From Theristus sp. LFF4_11 (lineage: Eukaryota; Nematoda; Chromadorea; Monhysterida; Xyalidae), in the NCBI GenBank assembly GCA_030248135.1, contig JASANC010004652.1:88599-152598 (forward strand): a stretch of DNA of 64,000 nucleotides. The letters are read 5' to 3'. Under the pieces are notes generated by a model, which made no database searches, was not told the origin of the DNA, and saw only the letters and a list, made by a program, of their open reading frames with translations. Numbering within the stretch: the stretch's first letter is position 1; the number at the start of each line of letters is the position of its first letter. The position numbers and the translations under genes are program-made. Shown in pieces: positions 35,832 through 46,957 of the stretch.

Positions 35832-37643
35832 ATGCTGGACGTTATATCCGATGCGTACCCAATGGCCACCAAAATGTTCCGATTTTATAACCATGATGAG
35901 CAGTCAACAATTGCTTCCAAAACGTTCAGCTACCATGTGGAATCACCAACTGCTATTCGCTGCCCCGAGGATGGACAAATGTTTGAAGTGGAAAAGATTG
36001 TTCATTATCGCGACATGTTTGTGTTTTCTTCTGATTTATTTGTGTTGTCTGTGCGTCCCATGCAGAGCAACGCAAGCTGAAATATAAAACAAATCAGTTT
36101 TTGCAGCGGTCTTCTTTGGTGGCCCCTGACACGCTCAATCGTGGTGAATCCGTTTACATCGTGGAGTCCAATTGACCCCCGGTGCTATCAACCGGTCAAC
36201 ACGCCGCTGTTCCAGCAGTTCGATCAACTAATCACAAATCCGCATGAAATTGTTCGACTTCCATTCAACGTGAAAATCGAGGTTTGTTTATCTAGATATT
36301 TGCTTTGCTTTTTAGAAACACTTTTAATCTGAAACTTTCTTCGCCTGTTACCACCGTTCATACGAGTCATCCGCATGTTCAAATTCCACCAAATATTCAC
36401 CGCAACCTATACATTGTTTTTGTTAGAGAATTTATGCGTTTTGCATTTAGACATTCATGAAAGAAAAGTTCGACTTGCTGTTCAACCAAAACGCGCTGTT
36501 CCGTTTGCTGCCGTGGCGTTTGCAACAATTGAACGCTGAATCGATTCAAAAAGCGCCGTCATGGCCTGATGGCTTTGTACACTGCGAGTATGACGTCACG
36601 GTCAAGGGATACTTCACGTGCAACGTACGTATGTAAGGAAAACAATTCCAAAAATGTTTGCAAACTTGCGGCCATTATACATGTACGACCGGACTGACTG
36701 GCTGTTTCACTGATACAGCACTGCAACTACTCGTGGACAAGCAAGAACGGGCGGGTGTTGCTGGAATGGGGCTGGGGCCACATGGACGGACGCCCACTCG
36801 GCCTTGTGCGAATGATGATCCTTGGACAAATGTGTGACATGTGCAAGAGGGCCGACTTTCAACAGCCAAACTTCTATCCGGATTCAATCGTTACAGTAGG
36901 CTACAGCATGAAGCATGATTCTCTTGATCATTCAACCGCATATCGACTCAGTTGCACAATAAATGCCGGATGTTCCCGCGCAGATCATGCTCCGTTTGTA
37001 AATGTTGCCTGATGTTCACGCGCAGATCATGCTCCGTTTGTAAATGTTGCCTGATGTTCACGCGCAGATCATGCTCCGTTTGTAAATGTTGCCTGATGTT
37101 CACGCGCAGATCATGCTCCGTTTGTAAATGTTGCCTGATGTTCACGCGCAGATCATGCTCCGTTTGTACTGCCGTGTCGCGAGCGCCTTCCTATCGTGGC
37201 AGCCGGGTGCGTTGCGCGTGCCGCCGGAAGGCCACTGCTGGTGTTACACGGTGGTGCCGCGTTTCTGCAACAGCCCCAATTGTCCGTGTCGTCAATGCCG
37301 CAATCGACGACAGAAGCAACAGCAACGCAAATCTTCCGCGATCATCGGCGACAACGGCGGTTCCTCGTCACCGGCGGCGTCGGTCAGTCGACACATGGTG
37401 CACAAATGCCAGGCGTGTCTCAGCAACCTCTACTGTCCGCTGCGGCTGCCGCGATTGTCCGCGTCGTCGTCGTCCGCAACAGCGAGCGACACGGCCGCCA
37501 ACGACCGCAGTCTCGAGGCTGCCATCGATGCAGAGATCAATGATCGCGTGCAACTGGTCAACGAACTGCAAGAGGACACTGGCGGAAAGCTGACGGACGG
37601 CATGAGCACGCCACGCGCCCAATTTCAGTTTCAGCGCGGTTAA
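35832..37643 (+). CDS. 3CxxC-type zinc-binding protein (RTP-like)
   Basis: The zf-3CxxC family carries three CxxC motifs that bind zinc; vertebrate members (RTPs) help traffic receptors, and nematodes have several of unknown role. The first exon starts MLDVISDAYPMATKMF. The second (about 36111-36282) gives TSWSPIDPRCYQPVNTPLFQ, the third (36452-36624) TFMKEKFDLLFNQNALF and VTVKGYFTCN before donor GTACGT, the fourth (36719-36897) HCNYSWTSKNGRVLLEWGWG and LGQMCDMCKRAD. The final exon (from 37152 to TAA 37641-37643) gives IMLRLYCRVASAF, CRQCRNRR and HKCQACLSN. Thus CNHC (across an intron), CDMC and CQAC are the expected zinc ligands, with an extra Cys cluster. The end of the first exon is uncertain. 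The intron before the last exon contains a 42-bp repeat that duplicates its acceptor. Confidence 0.82.
36963..37168 (+). repeat. 42-bp minisatellite spanning a 3' splice site
   Basis: CAGATCATGCTCCGTTTGTA occurs at 36981, 37023, 37065, 37107 and 37149, exactly 42 bp apart. Each unit reproduces the intron end TTCACGCGCAG and the first codons ATC ATG CTC CGT TTG of the last 3CxxC exon. In the first four units the next codon is TAA; only the last unit reads on (TAC TGC). Confidence 0.93.
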
Positions 37644-38204
37644 TGCTAGAGGGTGGTTGTTGTTATGCCATTCGGATGCTGCAACTGCTGCTCTTCGTGT
37701 ATTGTTTTTTCTTCTTGTGCAGAGAGAGCCGATTTCTTCAGGTTGAGTATGCACATGAGTATGACATTATATTGTAACATGCAAACGGTTCGATTTAGTT
37801 TTTATCACTTGTGGTGTATTTTTTCTTTATTTTTTTGTGAAATGACTCATCGTTGTCCAATGTTTACGTGTCTACTCCAGAACGTGTACCATAACTATTT
37901 TTTGTGTTTTTTGCTTAGTTTTTATCTGTTGTATGATATTGGGTATTATCTGGACAATCAACAGCACAGCAGCGTTTCAGCTGCACTTTTTGGTGAAAGT
38001 TTTTTGTTGTGCGGCATCCTTTGACGTCAGACGTTAGCTGTAATCTTAGTTGTATTTTTACAAATTGTTGTTTATACAATGTAGTTTGAAAAATTTCTGC
38101 TTGATATGTTTGAGTAAATTTCGCAATTTTTGATAGAAGAATAAAAACCGAATTAACCATAAAAAAATCAACAGCTTGCGTGCGGGAACCAATTTCAGCG
38201 CTGT

Positions 38205-38395
38205 TGAGCTACAGTGTGTCTGTTTAAACCTGTCATTTTTTTCGCAGAATTCAGAGCTCGCGAAAGAAGAATGAACAGAATCGGAGTAAATTGTTCTGCT
38301 TATTACCGTACTAATAAGTTTTGGATGCACTGCATTCTGCAAAAAAGTGACGGGTTCAAACAAACATACTTTACCGTTGGTATGGTTTGTAGCTC
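38205..38395. repeat. Imperfect inverted repeat (MITE-like)
   Basis: TTGAGCTACAGTGTG at about 38205 pairs with TTTGTAGCTCAACAAAT at about 38385; GTTTAAACCTGTCATTTTTT pairs imperfectly with AAAAAGTGACGGGTTCAAAC. About 190 bp, between the 3' ends of the 3CxxC and carboxypeptidase genes. Confidence 0.5.
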
Positions 38396-38452
38396 AACAA
38401 ATCTGTTGAGTTGTGCATGTTATGTTGCGAACACCGTTTCCCTGTTTGTCGT

Positions 38453-41400
38453 CATAACAGTGCGTTGTTGCGGCGCCGTCGTTGCTGTATCGCATCGAGC
38501 ATCGCCTCCAGACCGTACAGCAGCTCAGTGGCCGAGTTTGCGATCTCGCTCGCTGGCACGTGAAAGCCGGCCAGTGTGATCTCGGCCGGGTTTGGCCTCA
38601 ACTCGACCGTGTACACGTACGGAATGCCGATCGATTTCGCCCAGTCGTCGCTGCCGCCGCCAGCCGGATCTGCAGACGGGGTGTCGTGCGAATTTGAGCA
38701 TCCAGAGTTGCATTGAGAAGAGAGGTTTTAGCACGGAATCGACTGATTGGTGTTCTCGTGAACTCGAAAGAGGGCACCAAGCATAGAAGTGAATGCACGC
38801 TGGGCGTTCTGTGGACCACTGCCACGAGAGCGGTTAGCCTCCAAGTACAGTACATATGTATGTACAGTTGTTGCACGAATAATCTGATTTCAATTTCAGT
38901 GGCTTCAAATTGGAAACGTTTTTCGTTTATGTTACAAGCGTTTCAACGAACATAATGCGGCCGAGTGTTTTGCCGTGTACGCCTCGCCGTACGGCCGGCC
39001 CATGGCCACCGAGCCTGCCTGCGCCACTCGCATCTGAAAGATGAACATTTTTTAAAAATACATAACAACGAAATCTGGTAATCTGGTGTTTGATTGACAC
39101 TTTTGACACACAAGATTGACAGCTTTTTTTTATGTGCGGACAGCTCAAATATATGTAGTATGAAGTTTATTATTCTGCTGCGAGAGCGAACGCAACACTC
39201 TGCCTGTTTCATACCAATTCCGAGTAATCTTGCGGATAGGCAGAGGTACTGTAGCCGTACGGCACCAGCACCGTCTGTCCGTACGAATGCAGCGTCAGAA
39301 ACAGCGTGATGTTTGCCTTCAGTTGTTCGACTACTTGTGCGTACGCCTGCGCTTCCGGCGATGAAAGCGGATGCTGCCCGAGGTACGTGTCCGTGCACGG
39401 ATTCCTGGACGCGCCAGACACTGAGATTGGTAAACGAACGACCATAAATTGCAGTGCTGTCGTTACGTCACTGAGAATACCGAGCCACAACGCACTAAAA
39501 CGTCTACGAGAAATTAGTGGTCACGTGTTACAACATAATGATCAGGCGTTTTAGTAGCCGTCTTCGTAATCTTTTCAGTAGCTCCGTTTTCTCAGTGTTA
39601 TTGAGTTTTTTTAAGTTTGTTATTCCTGAAAATTACTTTCTTTACCAAAACAAAAACTCACCGCCCCATTTGAACGGAAAGTTTCGATTAAGGTCGACAC
39701 CGCAGCAGTCGTCCGTTCGACTCATGAACGTTGACCAGCCGCAGAAGATTCCAGCGCGGTTTTTTCGCCAGAAACGTTTTCCCTGGACAAATGCGGAAAA
39801 ATGCGGAATGAAGTAAAAAGGTGATTAAAAATTCACTGGTTTGAATATGCATGTATGTCGCACTGATCGTTCACTTTAGTTAGCAGAGCACACTGAGAAA
39901 ACGAGGCTAAAACGGCTGACATGATATGTTATGACATCGCTTTTATAGCCATCTTATTAGCCGATTTTGTCACAACACAAGTTTCCTATACCTGTTGCCA
40001 CGAATACTCGTAGCCATCCGGATTCGCATTCGGCACAACATAAAAGTGAACATGACGGTGTAGCTTCTGAATCGTTGGGTCTTGTTGTCCCTCGAGCAAC
40101 GCCCAAATCGCATACAACGCAGTCGCGTGCGAAATCCACTCGCGCGCGTGCACCCCTGCATCGATCCACACACCGATCTTCGGTTGAGAAGATTCCGTTG
40201 GCTTGTTGATCTGCAATGTTTAGAAATATAGATGTGGATGTGGGTGTGGATGTGGGTGTGGATGTGGATGTGGATGTGGATGTGGATGTGGGTGTGGATG
40301 TGGGTGTGGATGTGGATGTGGGTGTGGATGTGGATGTGGGTGTTGATGTGGGTGTTGATGTGGGTGTTGATGTGGATGTGGATGTGGATGTGGGTGTTGA
40401 TGTGGATGCGGATGTGGATGTGGATGTGGATGTGGATGTGGATGTGGATGTGGATGTGCATGTGGATGTGGATGTGGATGTGGATGTGGATGTGGATGTG
40501 GATGTGGATGTGGGTGTGGATGTGGATGTGGGTGTGGATGCGGATGTGGATGTGTATGTGGATGTGGATGTGTATGTGGATGTGGGTGTGGATGTGGGTG
40601 TGGCCTGACAATTATCTGTGTTATCTGACCTCCAAACCCATTATCTCGCGGCCCTCGTTGGAAACGCCGACGTCGAAAAAACGTGTCATGTTTGGATACT
40701 GACGCGCAACGGTGTACAGAAAATTGACCATCTGCAAAAGAAAAACAGAATTTCAAGGCTGCAAAAAAATTAGCACAAAAGGCGCGAAAGAACGAAGAGC
40801 AATACCGTAAAGTCTTGCATATAAGGTTCCTCCCACTTATAAGACCCCCACCCAAAAGTGGGCGGAGTGTCACACGGCGGGAAACCAAAAAATTCAAAAT
40901 TTTAACTTGGTCGAAATCTTACCCCGTTTATAAGACCCGGAATTCCTAATGTTCGCTTTATAAGACCTCCTCCCACTTATAAGGCTGTCACACGAAATTC
41001 CACTTTTTTCAGAAATTTTTGATTTTCAAATTTATATAAGGAGACCTTATATGCAAGACTTTACGGTAATTGTGTTTTTGCTTTGCTTACATCATCGTAT
41101 CTGTAGTACTTATTCGGTTGAAATGACGACAGACGACTTCGATTGGGAAATCGACCTATTTCTGACCGCTGAAGCATAAAGTCATCGCTGAAATATGGTG
41201 ACGAAATCTTGTTTATCGCTCATGCACAGTGAAGCTCACACAGCACATGGAATTGTAGCAAGTTTTGGCACCTTTCAATGTTTCTTTTCATCACCGTATG
41301 CCTCAGATTGCTGTTGGTGAGGTCTCGTTTGAAGCGTCGCAGAACGTGCCCGCCTCCACTGACCACTGCCGTCTTGTCACCGAGCAGCTCACCCTGCAAT

Positions 41401-41809
41401 TTTTATGGACGCACGTTTCAGTGAGTTACTCGTTTTACAGTAATTACAGTAATTATTACAGTAGTCTACAGTAGTGTCAGTGATTACACGTCGCGGACAG
41501 CAAAGAATTCAGACGCAAAAGTGAACCAGTAGAAAAACCGACCGACCCCGTGTTTATTGACCAGTTCAACCATACGCGCAACGTCAGCGTGCGTTTTCGG
41601 GTGCACCGCAACGTGATTGTACCTTGAACAAAAGATTGGACGGTTTTCAAACGGAAACTTTGCTTAAAACTGTTTGTAAACCATATTATGCCAATATCCG
41701 GTCTGACTGACTGAATGCCGCTGCTGCACCAGAGAAATGTTGACGCCACCAGTGCCACGGTCGACACGGAGACAAATCGATTGTTGTGCTGATTCATGAT
41801 CGCTGACAC
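38453..41809 (-). CDS. M14 family zinc metallocarboxypeptidase, secreted
   Basis: The enzyme removes C-terminal residues from peptides using one zinc. From 41809 the first exon gives a hydrophobic leader (VSTVALVASTFLWCSSG). A pro-region follows: YNHVAVHPKTHADVARMVEL (about 41545-41625), GELLGDKTAVVSGGGHV with RRFKRD (41275-41395), FQPNKYYRYDD (41093-41190). The catalytic domain gives FDVGVSNEGREIMGLE (40630-40732), VWIDAGVHAREWISHATALY and ANPDGYEYSW (40000-40213), RFWRKNR and CCGVDLNRNFPFKWGG (39665-39785), PCTDTYLGQHPLSSPEAQ and LTLHSYGQTVLVPYGYS (39215-39420), AMGRPYGEAYTAKHS (about 38955-39036) and SDDWAKSIGIPYVYTVELRP to TGA 38453-38455. HxxE and the later His (LHSYG) are zinc ligands; Glu in TVELR is the catalytic base; NRN and the Arg are substrate-binding. 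No ShK tail is visible. Introns hold a hexamer array and a MITE. Confidence 0.93.
40229..40603 (+). repeat. Hexanucleotide array (GTGGAT)n
   Basis: About 62 units of GTGGAT with interruptions GTGGGT, GTTGAT, GCGGAT, GTGCAT and GTGTAT. It fills most of the carboxypeptidase intron between the EGREIMGLE exon and the HAREW exon, ending close to the donor. Frames across it (Asp-Val, His-Ile or Pro-His repeats) are not proteins. Confidence 0.95.
40803..41068. mobile_element. MITE with 25-bp terminal inverted repeats
   Basis: Left end TACCGTAAAGTCTTGCATAT and right end ATATGCAAGACTTTACGGTA are perfect reverse complements and extend to AAGGT/ACCTT. The interior repeats the word TTATAAG(A/G)C. It is 266 bp, non-coding, in a carboxypeptidase intron. 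If TA is the target, the element proper is CCGTAAAG...CTTTACGG; superfamily not certain. Confidence 0.85.
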
Positions 41810-41895
41810 GTTGCAACCTGTGCGCCTAAAAACGAGAGGCCCTTTGTTTTTTATTGTTTAGAACCGTGAAAACAACGTTACGTATTGACGAATTA

Positions 41896-42347
41896 TACCG
41901 TATTACCTCTATTAAACCCCCCCAAAATTACCCCCCCCAAAAATAAACCCCCACCCCCTCGACAAGTTTCCAAATAATCCCCCCCCCCAAAATAATCCCC
42001 CATGGGGGATTATTGAAACCTTTTTGAAACACATACCCAGCGAATTCAGTGGCTGGTTGCAGTGAAAATGATGAAATTGTGCTACCAAAGGCCCCAAATG
42101 GATGAGTTAATGGTAATTTCATTACAAAAGGCTGTTGTAAAAGGAAATTTCTATGTAGAGTAGAAGTTTCTGCAACTTCCTTCCTGCCATGGAAGGTATT
42201 TTTGCCATTTTGCCCACTCCTAAAAATGGTTTCCAAATAAACCCCCCCCCCAAAAATAAAGCCCCCCCCCAAAAAAAATAAATCCCCACCCCCAGAAGTC
42301 GCTGAAGAAATAAACCCCCATGGGGGTTTATTAGAGGTAATACGGTA
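41896..42347 (-). mobile_element. TACCGTATTACC element, copy 1
   Basis: Ends are TACCGTATTACCTCTATTAA and, inverted, TTTATTAGAGGTAATACGGTA. Inside, subterminal AATAAACCCCC words surround a conserved core of about 150 bp shared in opposite orientation with 48026-48488. The core keeps an open frame (FLLQQPFVMKLPLTHPFGAF) in both copies. Lies just upstream of the carboxypeptidase start. Confidence 0.82.
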
Positions 42348-44143
42348 TTTGCAATCAGAAAAATGAAACAGCTGTTTTCAGAAAACGCTTGAATGGTTGA
42401 ATAATGTGAGACGTAGATTAAAAAAACAGGCGAGAGAGCCCGCAGAACATCGTTTGTTTAGCACCAACTGCATTTTGGCCGGAAAACGCGCTGAACACAA
42501 TCGAAGGCGACAAATGAGAAACTTGGTGGGGAAATCAGTTGTTGAACGCAAAATAAACAAAAAATTCAACATGTTAAAATGCGGCGGTTTTGTTGTGGTG
42601 GCTGGTTGATTTTGGTTTGCGATGCGTGTATTGATTGTTTAGTTTACATTTCTATCGGCTGCTTTATCTGCACATTTCAGTTTCAACCAACCTTTTTACC
42701 TCCTGTGCTCCAGCTGTAGCAAAAGACTGAACGTTGAACAAAGCTATTATGTGCGTCAAAAGCAAATTTATTGACATTTAGTCAGGTGAACAAACACGTA
42801 ATTGCTTCCAAAAAAAACATTGATCGTCAGCGCAACGGTGACTCCAATCCTAATTGCGTTTTCAGAAACGAATGTTCAGCACGTAGATTTTGATTCCATG
42901 TCTATGGTTAATGACAAGCAAACAACAAAAATTATGGACTGAAAATCACCACATAAGAGGTGCAATAGTTCGGAACTGACGTTTGAATTGAAAAGGCGCA
43001 AGTCCCACGGTGTTTTTTAATGTCAAGGACGACACAAAGCTTTACAAACAGCTGCATAATGTTCAAATCATGCAAACGTGGGAGAGATTGAAAACACATG
43101 AATTGGAAATTGGACCACACAAATTTGTTGTTTTGTGGTACCGATCAATTATCGCACGTTTTTTAGTTGTTATTGTGGAACTTGAGTTTTTGTTTTGTTC
43201 ATGCGTTCAAAAATGTGACCGGTGTATTTGAGATTAAAAAAACTTTTACAGGATTTTTCACCGCACTGGCAGTTTTATTTTCGGCCGCAAAATAACCAAA
43301 ACCATAAAAAACGCATGAAAAATATGTGATCAACTAAAATAACTGTGAGTGCATGATTTAGGTCAGAATTCAATACATCAACTCTATGTAATCGTAATCG
43401 CTAAACTGACATAACTAATACGGATAAATTCAACGATAACAAAGAAACAGCGAAAATGAAAAATCAACAAAAAACCGTGTGGACAAGCGAACGGGTTGCA
43501 TTTTGCATAATCAAAAACCGACAGCACACTTTAAAAAGAGGTACTGCAGAAGTGAAATCACGAAAAAGAGTTGAAAACTATCGAACGAAACGGGTAAGTG
43601 CCTTTCAAATACCAGGAAATATTATTTGATCAATAAGGAAATTACAAAGGAGAAAATCAAGGTTCACTGTCATTTCTGCATGCATTCAACAAATCAACCA
43701 CACAGCCAGCATTTGGGTCACCGATATCGATTGGATAACATTACTGGTCCGTTTTCACTTGACTCTCACGTGGTTGGGTTGCATCACACAACAGCGAAAA
43801 CTGTGCAAAAAACATCGTTGGTTTGTTATGCGATAGATAGAGGCAGTATGATATGTTGCTGGTGCAATTTGCAGTGACAATCATTTGTGCAGCATATCGT
43901 TTCCAGCTCTGTTGCATTTCACGATCGGCAGTCACGCAAAAGAATCATCACACCGCATAAAAATTGAATGCACTTCAAGGTTTGACAGATTTCTGAGTCT
44001 AACACGAAAAAGATTTCATGGTGTTCTCCAAAACTCGAGTGGAAATATTCTTTTTTGCAAAAAAAAAGTTGAAAACATGTGTTTATAAATTTCTCATATT
44101 GCCTGAAGTTTAAAAAACAATAAAGGAAACAACAACAAAAACG
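42348..44143. other. No supported gene
   Basis: AT-rich intergenic DNA with poly-A runs; open frames up to about 80 codons have no recognisable content. It contains whatever 3' sequence belongs to the minus-strand gene ending at 44144. Confidence 0.4.
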
Positions 44144-45077
44144 TCAAGGTGCACCGCTCGGCACCAGCCCATAGTCGGTCAACTCGGTCTCAATGACGTC
44201 GTAAATGGCCCTGCTTGCCGGTGGCCTGTAGAATTGATCAACATGGTCGTACGGGTAATCAACAATTTGTTGACGGTCGTTTGGACGCCGCTGATTGGCT
44301 GAGCGGCTCGACGGGGACACTTTGGCGTCGTTGGGCGCTTTTGTGGTGCAGTTTGCTTGCTGCGTGTGCCGGTGGCCGTGACCGAGGCCGGGACGAGCTG
44401 CTGACGCACCTGCTGCACAGTTTGCTTGCAAAATATGATGAATCGCACATTTGGGCTTGTTCATACCAATCTGATCTGTTGAGACCAGTCAATGAAAGCA
44501 GACAAAACAGAAACTGGATGATACAACAACTATAACGGGTGTCAACTGACCGAATGGGTCTTTCCAGTACGTCCCTTGGTCCGTCCCGCTGGCTTGGTTT
44601 AATGGTCGCGCGTTCGATGGTCCCTTTTGGACGGCGTGGCTAAACAACGTGAAAAAAAAATTCAGCAAAAAAAGTTTTGCAGAAATGCCAAGCTGAGCGC
44701 CGCGAAAATTTCGCCATGACATCAAATTTTAGCACGGAATAAGTTTCGGAATTGATTTTTGGCACTTTTTGAGCGTGAGAATAAGTACAATAAAACTATA
44801 CCAAAAAAAGAGAAGATTGATTACAGTTTGAACAAGACAAATAAAAAGATGCGGAAAAACAAATTCTAAAACGTGTGCCACCGAACCTGACCAACGCCTC
44901 CGCAGCCAGCTGCAGCATTTTGTGTCGTTGCACTTCGTTTGCAGTTGGCCGGGGACCAAACCAAAGTCCGCTGGGCCGCTGATTGGCCAAACTTGCACGA
45001 CCAAACTCTTGTGGCACGCTGCTGATTGGCTGGCTGCTGACCACAACAAACAGCAGCCAAGCGAACAACACTTTCAT
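44144..45077 (-). CDS. Small secreted protein, paralogue A (family not recognised)
   Basis: Three exons: 44887-45077, 44551-44639 and 44144-44475, joining in phases 2 and 1 to give about 203 residues. The start MKVLFAWLLFVVVSSQPIS is a clear signal peptide. The mature part begins QEFGRASLANQRPSGLWFG and continues HKMLQLAAEALVR at the first splice. Exon 2 begins SHAVQKGPSNARPLNQAS and exon 3 has a Cys near its start, a basic/Gln-rich middle and a distinctive end QIVDYPYDHVDQFYRPPA and YDVIETELTDYGLVPSGAP. An alternative acceptor four bases further in would shift the frame and give a shorter Ser/Arg-rich tail; I prefer the first because its end is more protein-like. Gene B at 45681-46267 has the same leader, splice phase and NARP(F/L)N(A/Q)AS start of exon 2. 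No known domain; a secreted structural or effector-type protein is a guess. Confidence 0.75.
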
Positions 45078-45680
45078 TTTCGAATTCTGTTTTTTTCTGT
45101 GGTGACACTGTCTCGATTGTGCTGACGACTTTTATACTATGGATCTGACTGGAAAGACTCAGCTCAACGGTAAAACGCTCACTGTGCCTACGTGCCTCCT
45201 AAGGGCATGTGATCATTACTGAACCTAGAAATGTCAAATCGCGATTGCACCATGTGATTCAAGATAAAATCATGATTCCTTTATCGATACCGACGTTTCT
45301 GCGTTTTGCATTGCAAGTGCCTCAGTGTTATTTGATCTTGCCAGAACTGAACTCTGTCAGTGCCAGAACTGAACTCTGTCAGTTCTGCCTTTCTGGAGTG
45401 ATTCGTTATTCCATTTTTATTGGGAAAGTACAACAACCTGATTTTTGACAGAATAAAAATCAAAACAAATAAAACAAACTGTGAAAGAACGATTGTAAAC
45501 GACGAAATATTTGATTCAAGTTCCAAAAAAGTGGCCAAAAAAGTGGCGTCTCACGAATTTTTAAAATCCTGTCCAAAAATCTTGCAGAATTCAAAAATAA
45601 AAAAAGCGACAAGAAAACAAAGTAAAACGCCACATCCGATTAGTGTCACAGAAAACCGTTCTCACAAAACCGCATAAAAT
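45078..45680. other. Intergenic between the secreted paralogues
   Basis: Probable promoter region of paralogue A. Contains the direct repeat CAGAACTGAACTCTGTCAGT at 45342-45380 (two adjacent copies of AACTGAACTCTGTCAG). No gene seen. Confidence 0.5.
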
Positions 45681-46267
45681 TTACGGAAATCGCTGGAAGC
45701 CCTGAAAGTTGGCATGTGGCTGATTGCTGGCGGGTTTGGGCACCCTCGGTCCAGTGGGCGCGTCGTCACGGCACGCACCGGGCACAAGATCGCACTTCGA
45801 GCGGCCACCCTGTAGCTGCTGCTGGCCTTGCTGGAACGCGGTGAACGCACGGTGCGCGCCAGACTGGGTCTTCAAGTTGGACGCTGCGTTGAACGGGCGT
45901 GCGTTTTGATGACTGAAATGGAAACAAGCTCGGTAAAGAATTTCGATTTCATAGAATTTTTTTAAGGGGATCATTGATGATTGATTGATTGATCATTGAT
46001 GAATTGATGAATAAACCTGAGCCTAACTGTAAACTAAGCTAAATTTCGAGTTCTGTTTTCTTTTAATCCAATTGTTCAAAAAGCAAATGATCATCGTTTG
46101 CACCTGAACAGTGCAGCAGCAGCCTGTTGCAACATTTGTTGCTCCACAGCCGTTTGTGGTGACCATCGCTGTTGATTGTTGATTGGACGGCCAAACTGAT
46201 GTTGTGCTCTGTTGAATGGCTGGGTGACGACGACGACGAAAAGCAACGAAACAAGCAATAGCTTCAT
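45681..46267 (-). CDS. Small secreted protein, paralogue B (family not recognised)
   Basis: Two exons, 46104-46267 and 45681-45912, joined in phase 2, give about 131 residues ending at TAA 45681-45683. The leader MKLLLVSLLFVVVVTQPF is a signal peptide. The mature N-terminus HQFGRPINNQQRWSPQT and QMLQQAAAALF parallels paralogue A (QEFGRASLANQR, KMLQLAAEALV), and exon 2 begins SHQNARPFNAAS as in A. The rest is Gln/Gly/Ala-rich with two Cys (KCDLVPGACRDD) and ends NFQGFQRFP. Upstream, positions 46268-46320 give the 5' UTR with ACACAAAGAAGAG-like purine stretch on the plus strand. Shares no homology with known families that I can name. Confidence 0.78.
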
Positions 46268-46957
46268 GGCGGGTTTTGGATGGAATTTTCTTGGACCGTT
46301 GGATAGGAGACACAAAGAAGAGATAGACGTGTTAGTATTGATTTTGATGTGAAATTGTTCACTTTTGTTCTGCTATTTATACCAACACAGCTTTGCTAGT
46401 TTTGCCTGTGAAGACGTGACATTTTCAGACGTCATGCTGATGCAAAAAAGCGTGAAAAACCAAAATGCGACTTTCACTCTTATATTTTTCGAATCTCACC
46501 CCTGATCGTTCTGTCCTTTTCTAATTGCACCACATGAGCTCTTCATAATGACGCAAAAGTCCTCCACACAGATTGTCACAAATTTTGATTGGCTTTGTTG
46601 AGGGCCGTTTTGCTGGCTGATTGGACGGCCGCTGGGCTCGCAGTGTGCGTATGTACGTCAATTAGCCTGATTTAGCAGGCTAGATTAGCAAACCGCAAAG
46701 GAGCGAACTTCATGTGTTGCGGTGCGTGTCATAATTCGGTAACAGCGTTGTTTTGTTTGCGACATCGCGAAAATCGAATGGGATGGGAATGTTTTACAAA
46801 AATGCCGTCGCTGCGAATTGAGAAATGACAATTGAATGAACTGAACATCAACACGAAACTCAGGTTTTGCGTTGTGCGCCGTGGACCGACCCCAAAATGA
46901 CAACGCTCCGCCGCGCTTAACGAAAGCACACACGCAAATGGGCACGGTGTTGTGCCG
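46268..46957. other. Intergenic, divergent promoter region
   Basis: Lies between the minus-strand secreted gene B and the plus-strand globin gene. Contains a TATTTATA-like motif at about 46373 (plus strand reading CTATTTATACC), about 110 bp upstream of gene B, and CCAAT-related words near 46583-46625. Confidence 0.4.

Noticed and set aside
40220..40897. Long Pro-His, His-Ile or Asp-Val repeat proteins
   Set aside because: They are translations of the (GTGGAT)n array in all frames, inside an intron of the carboxypeptidase gene.
44796..45077. FGPRP-containing neuropeptide precursor (pyrokinin-like) in paralogue A
   Set aside because: No amidation Gly or dibasic cleavage sites flank WFGPRP and the motif is not kept in paralogue B.
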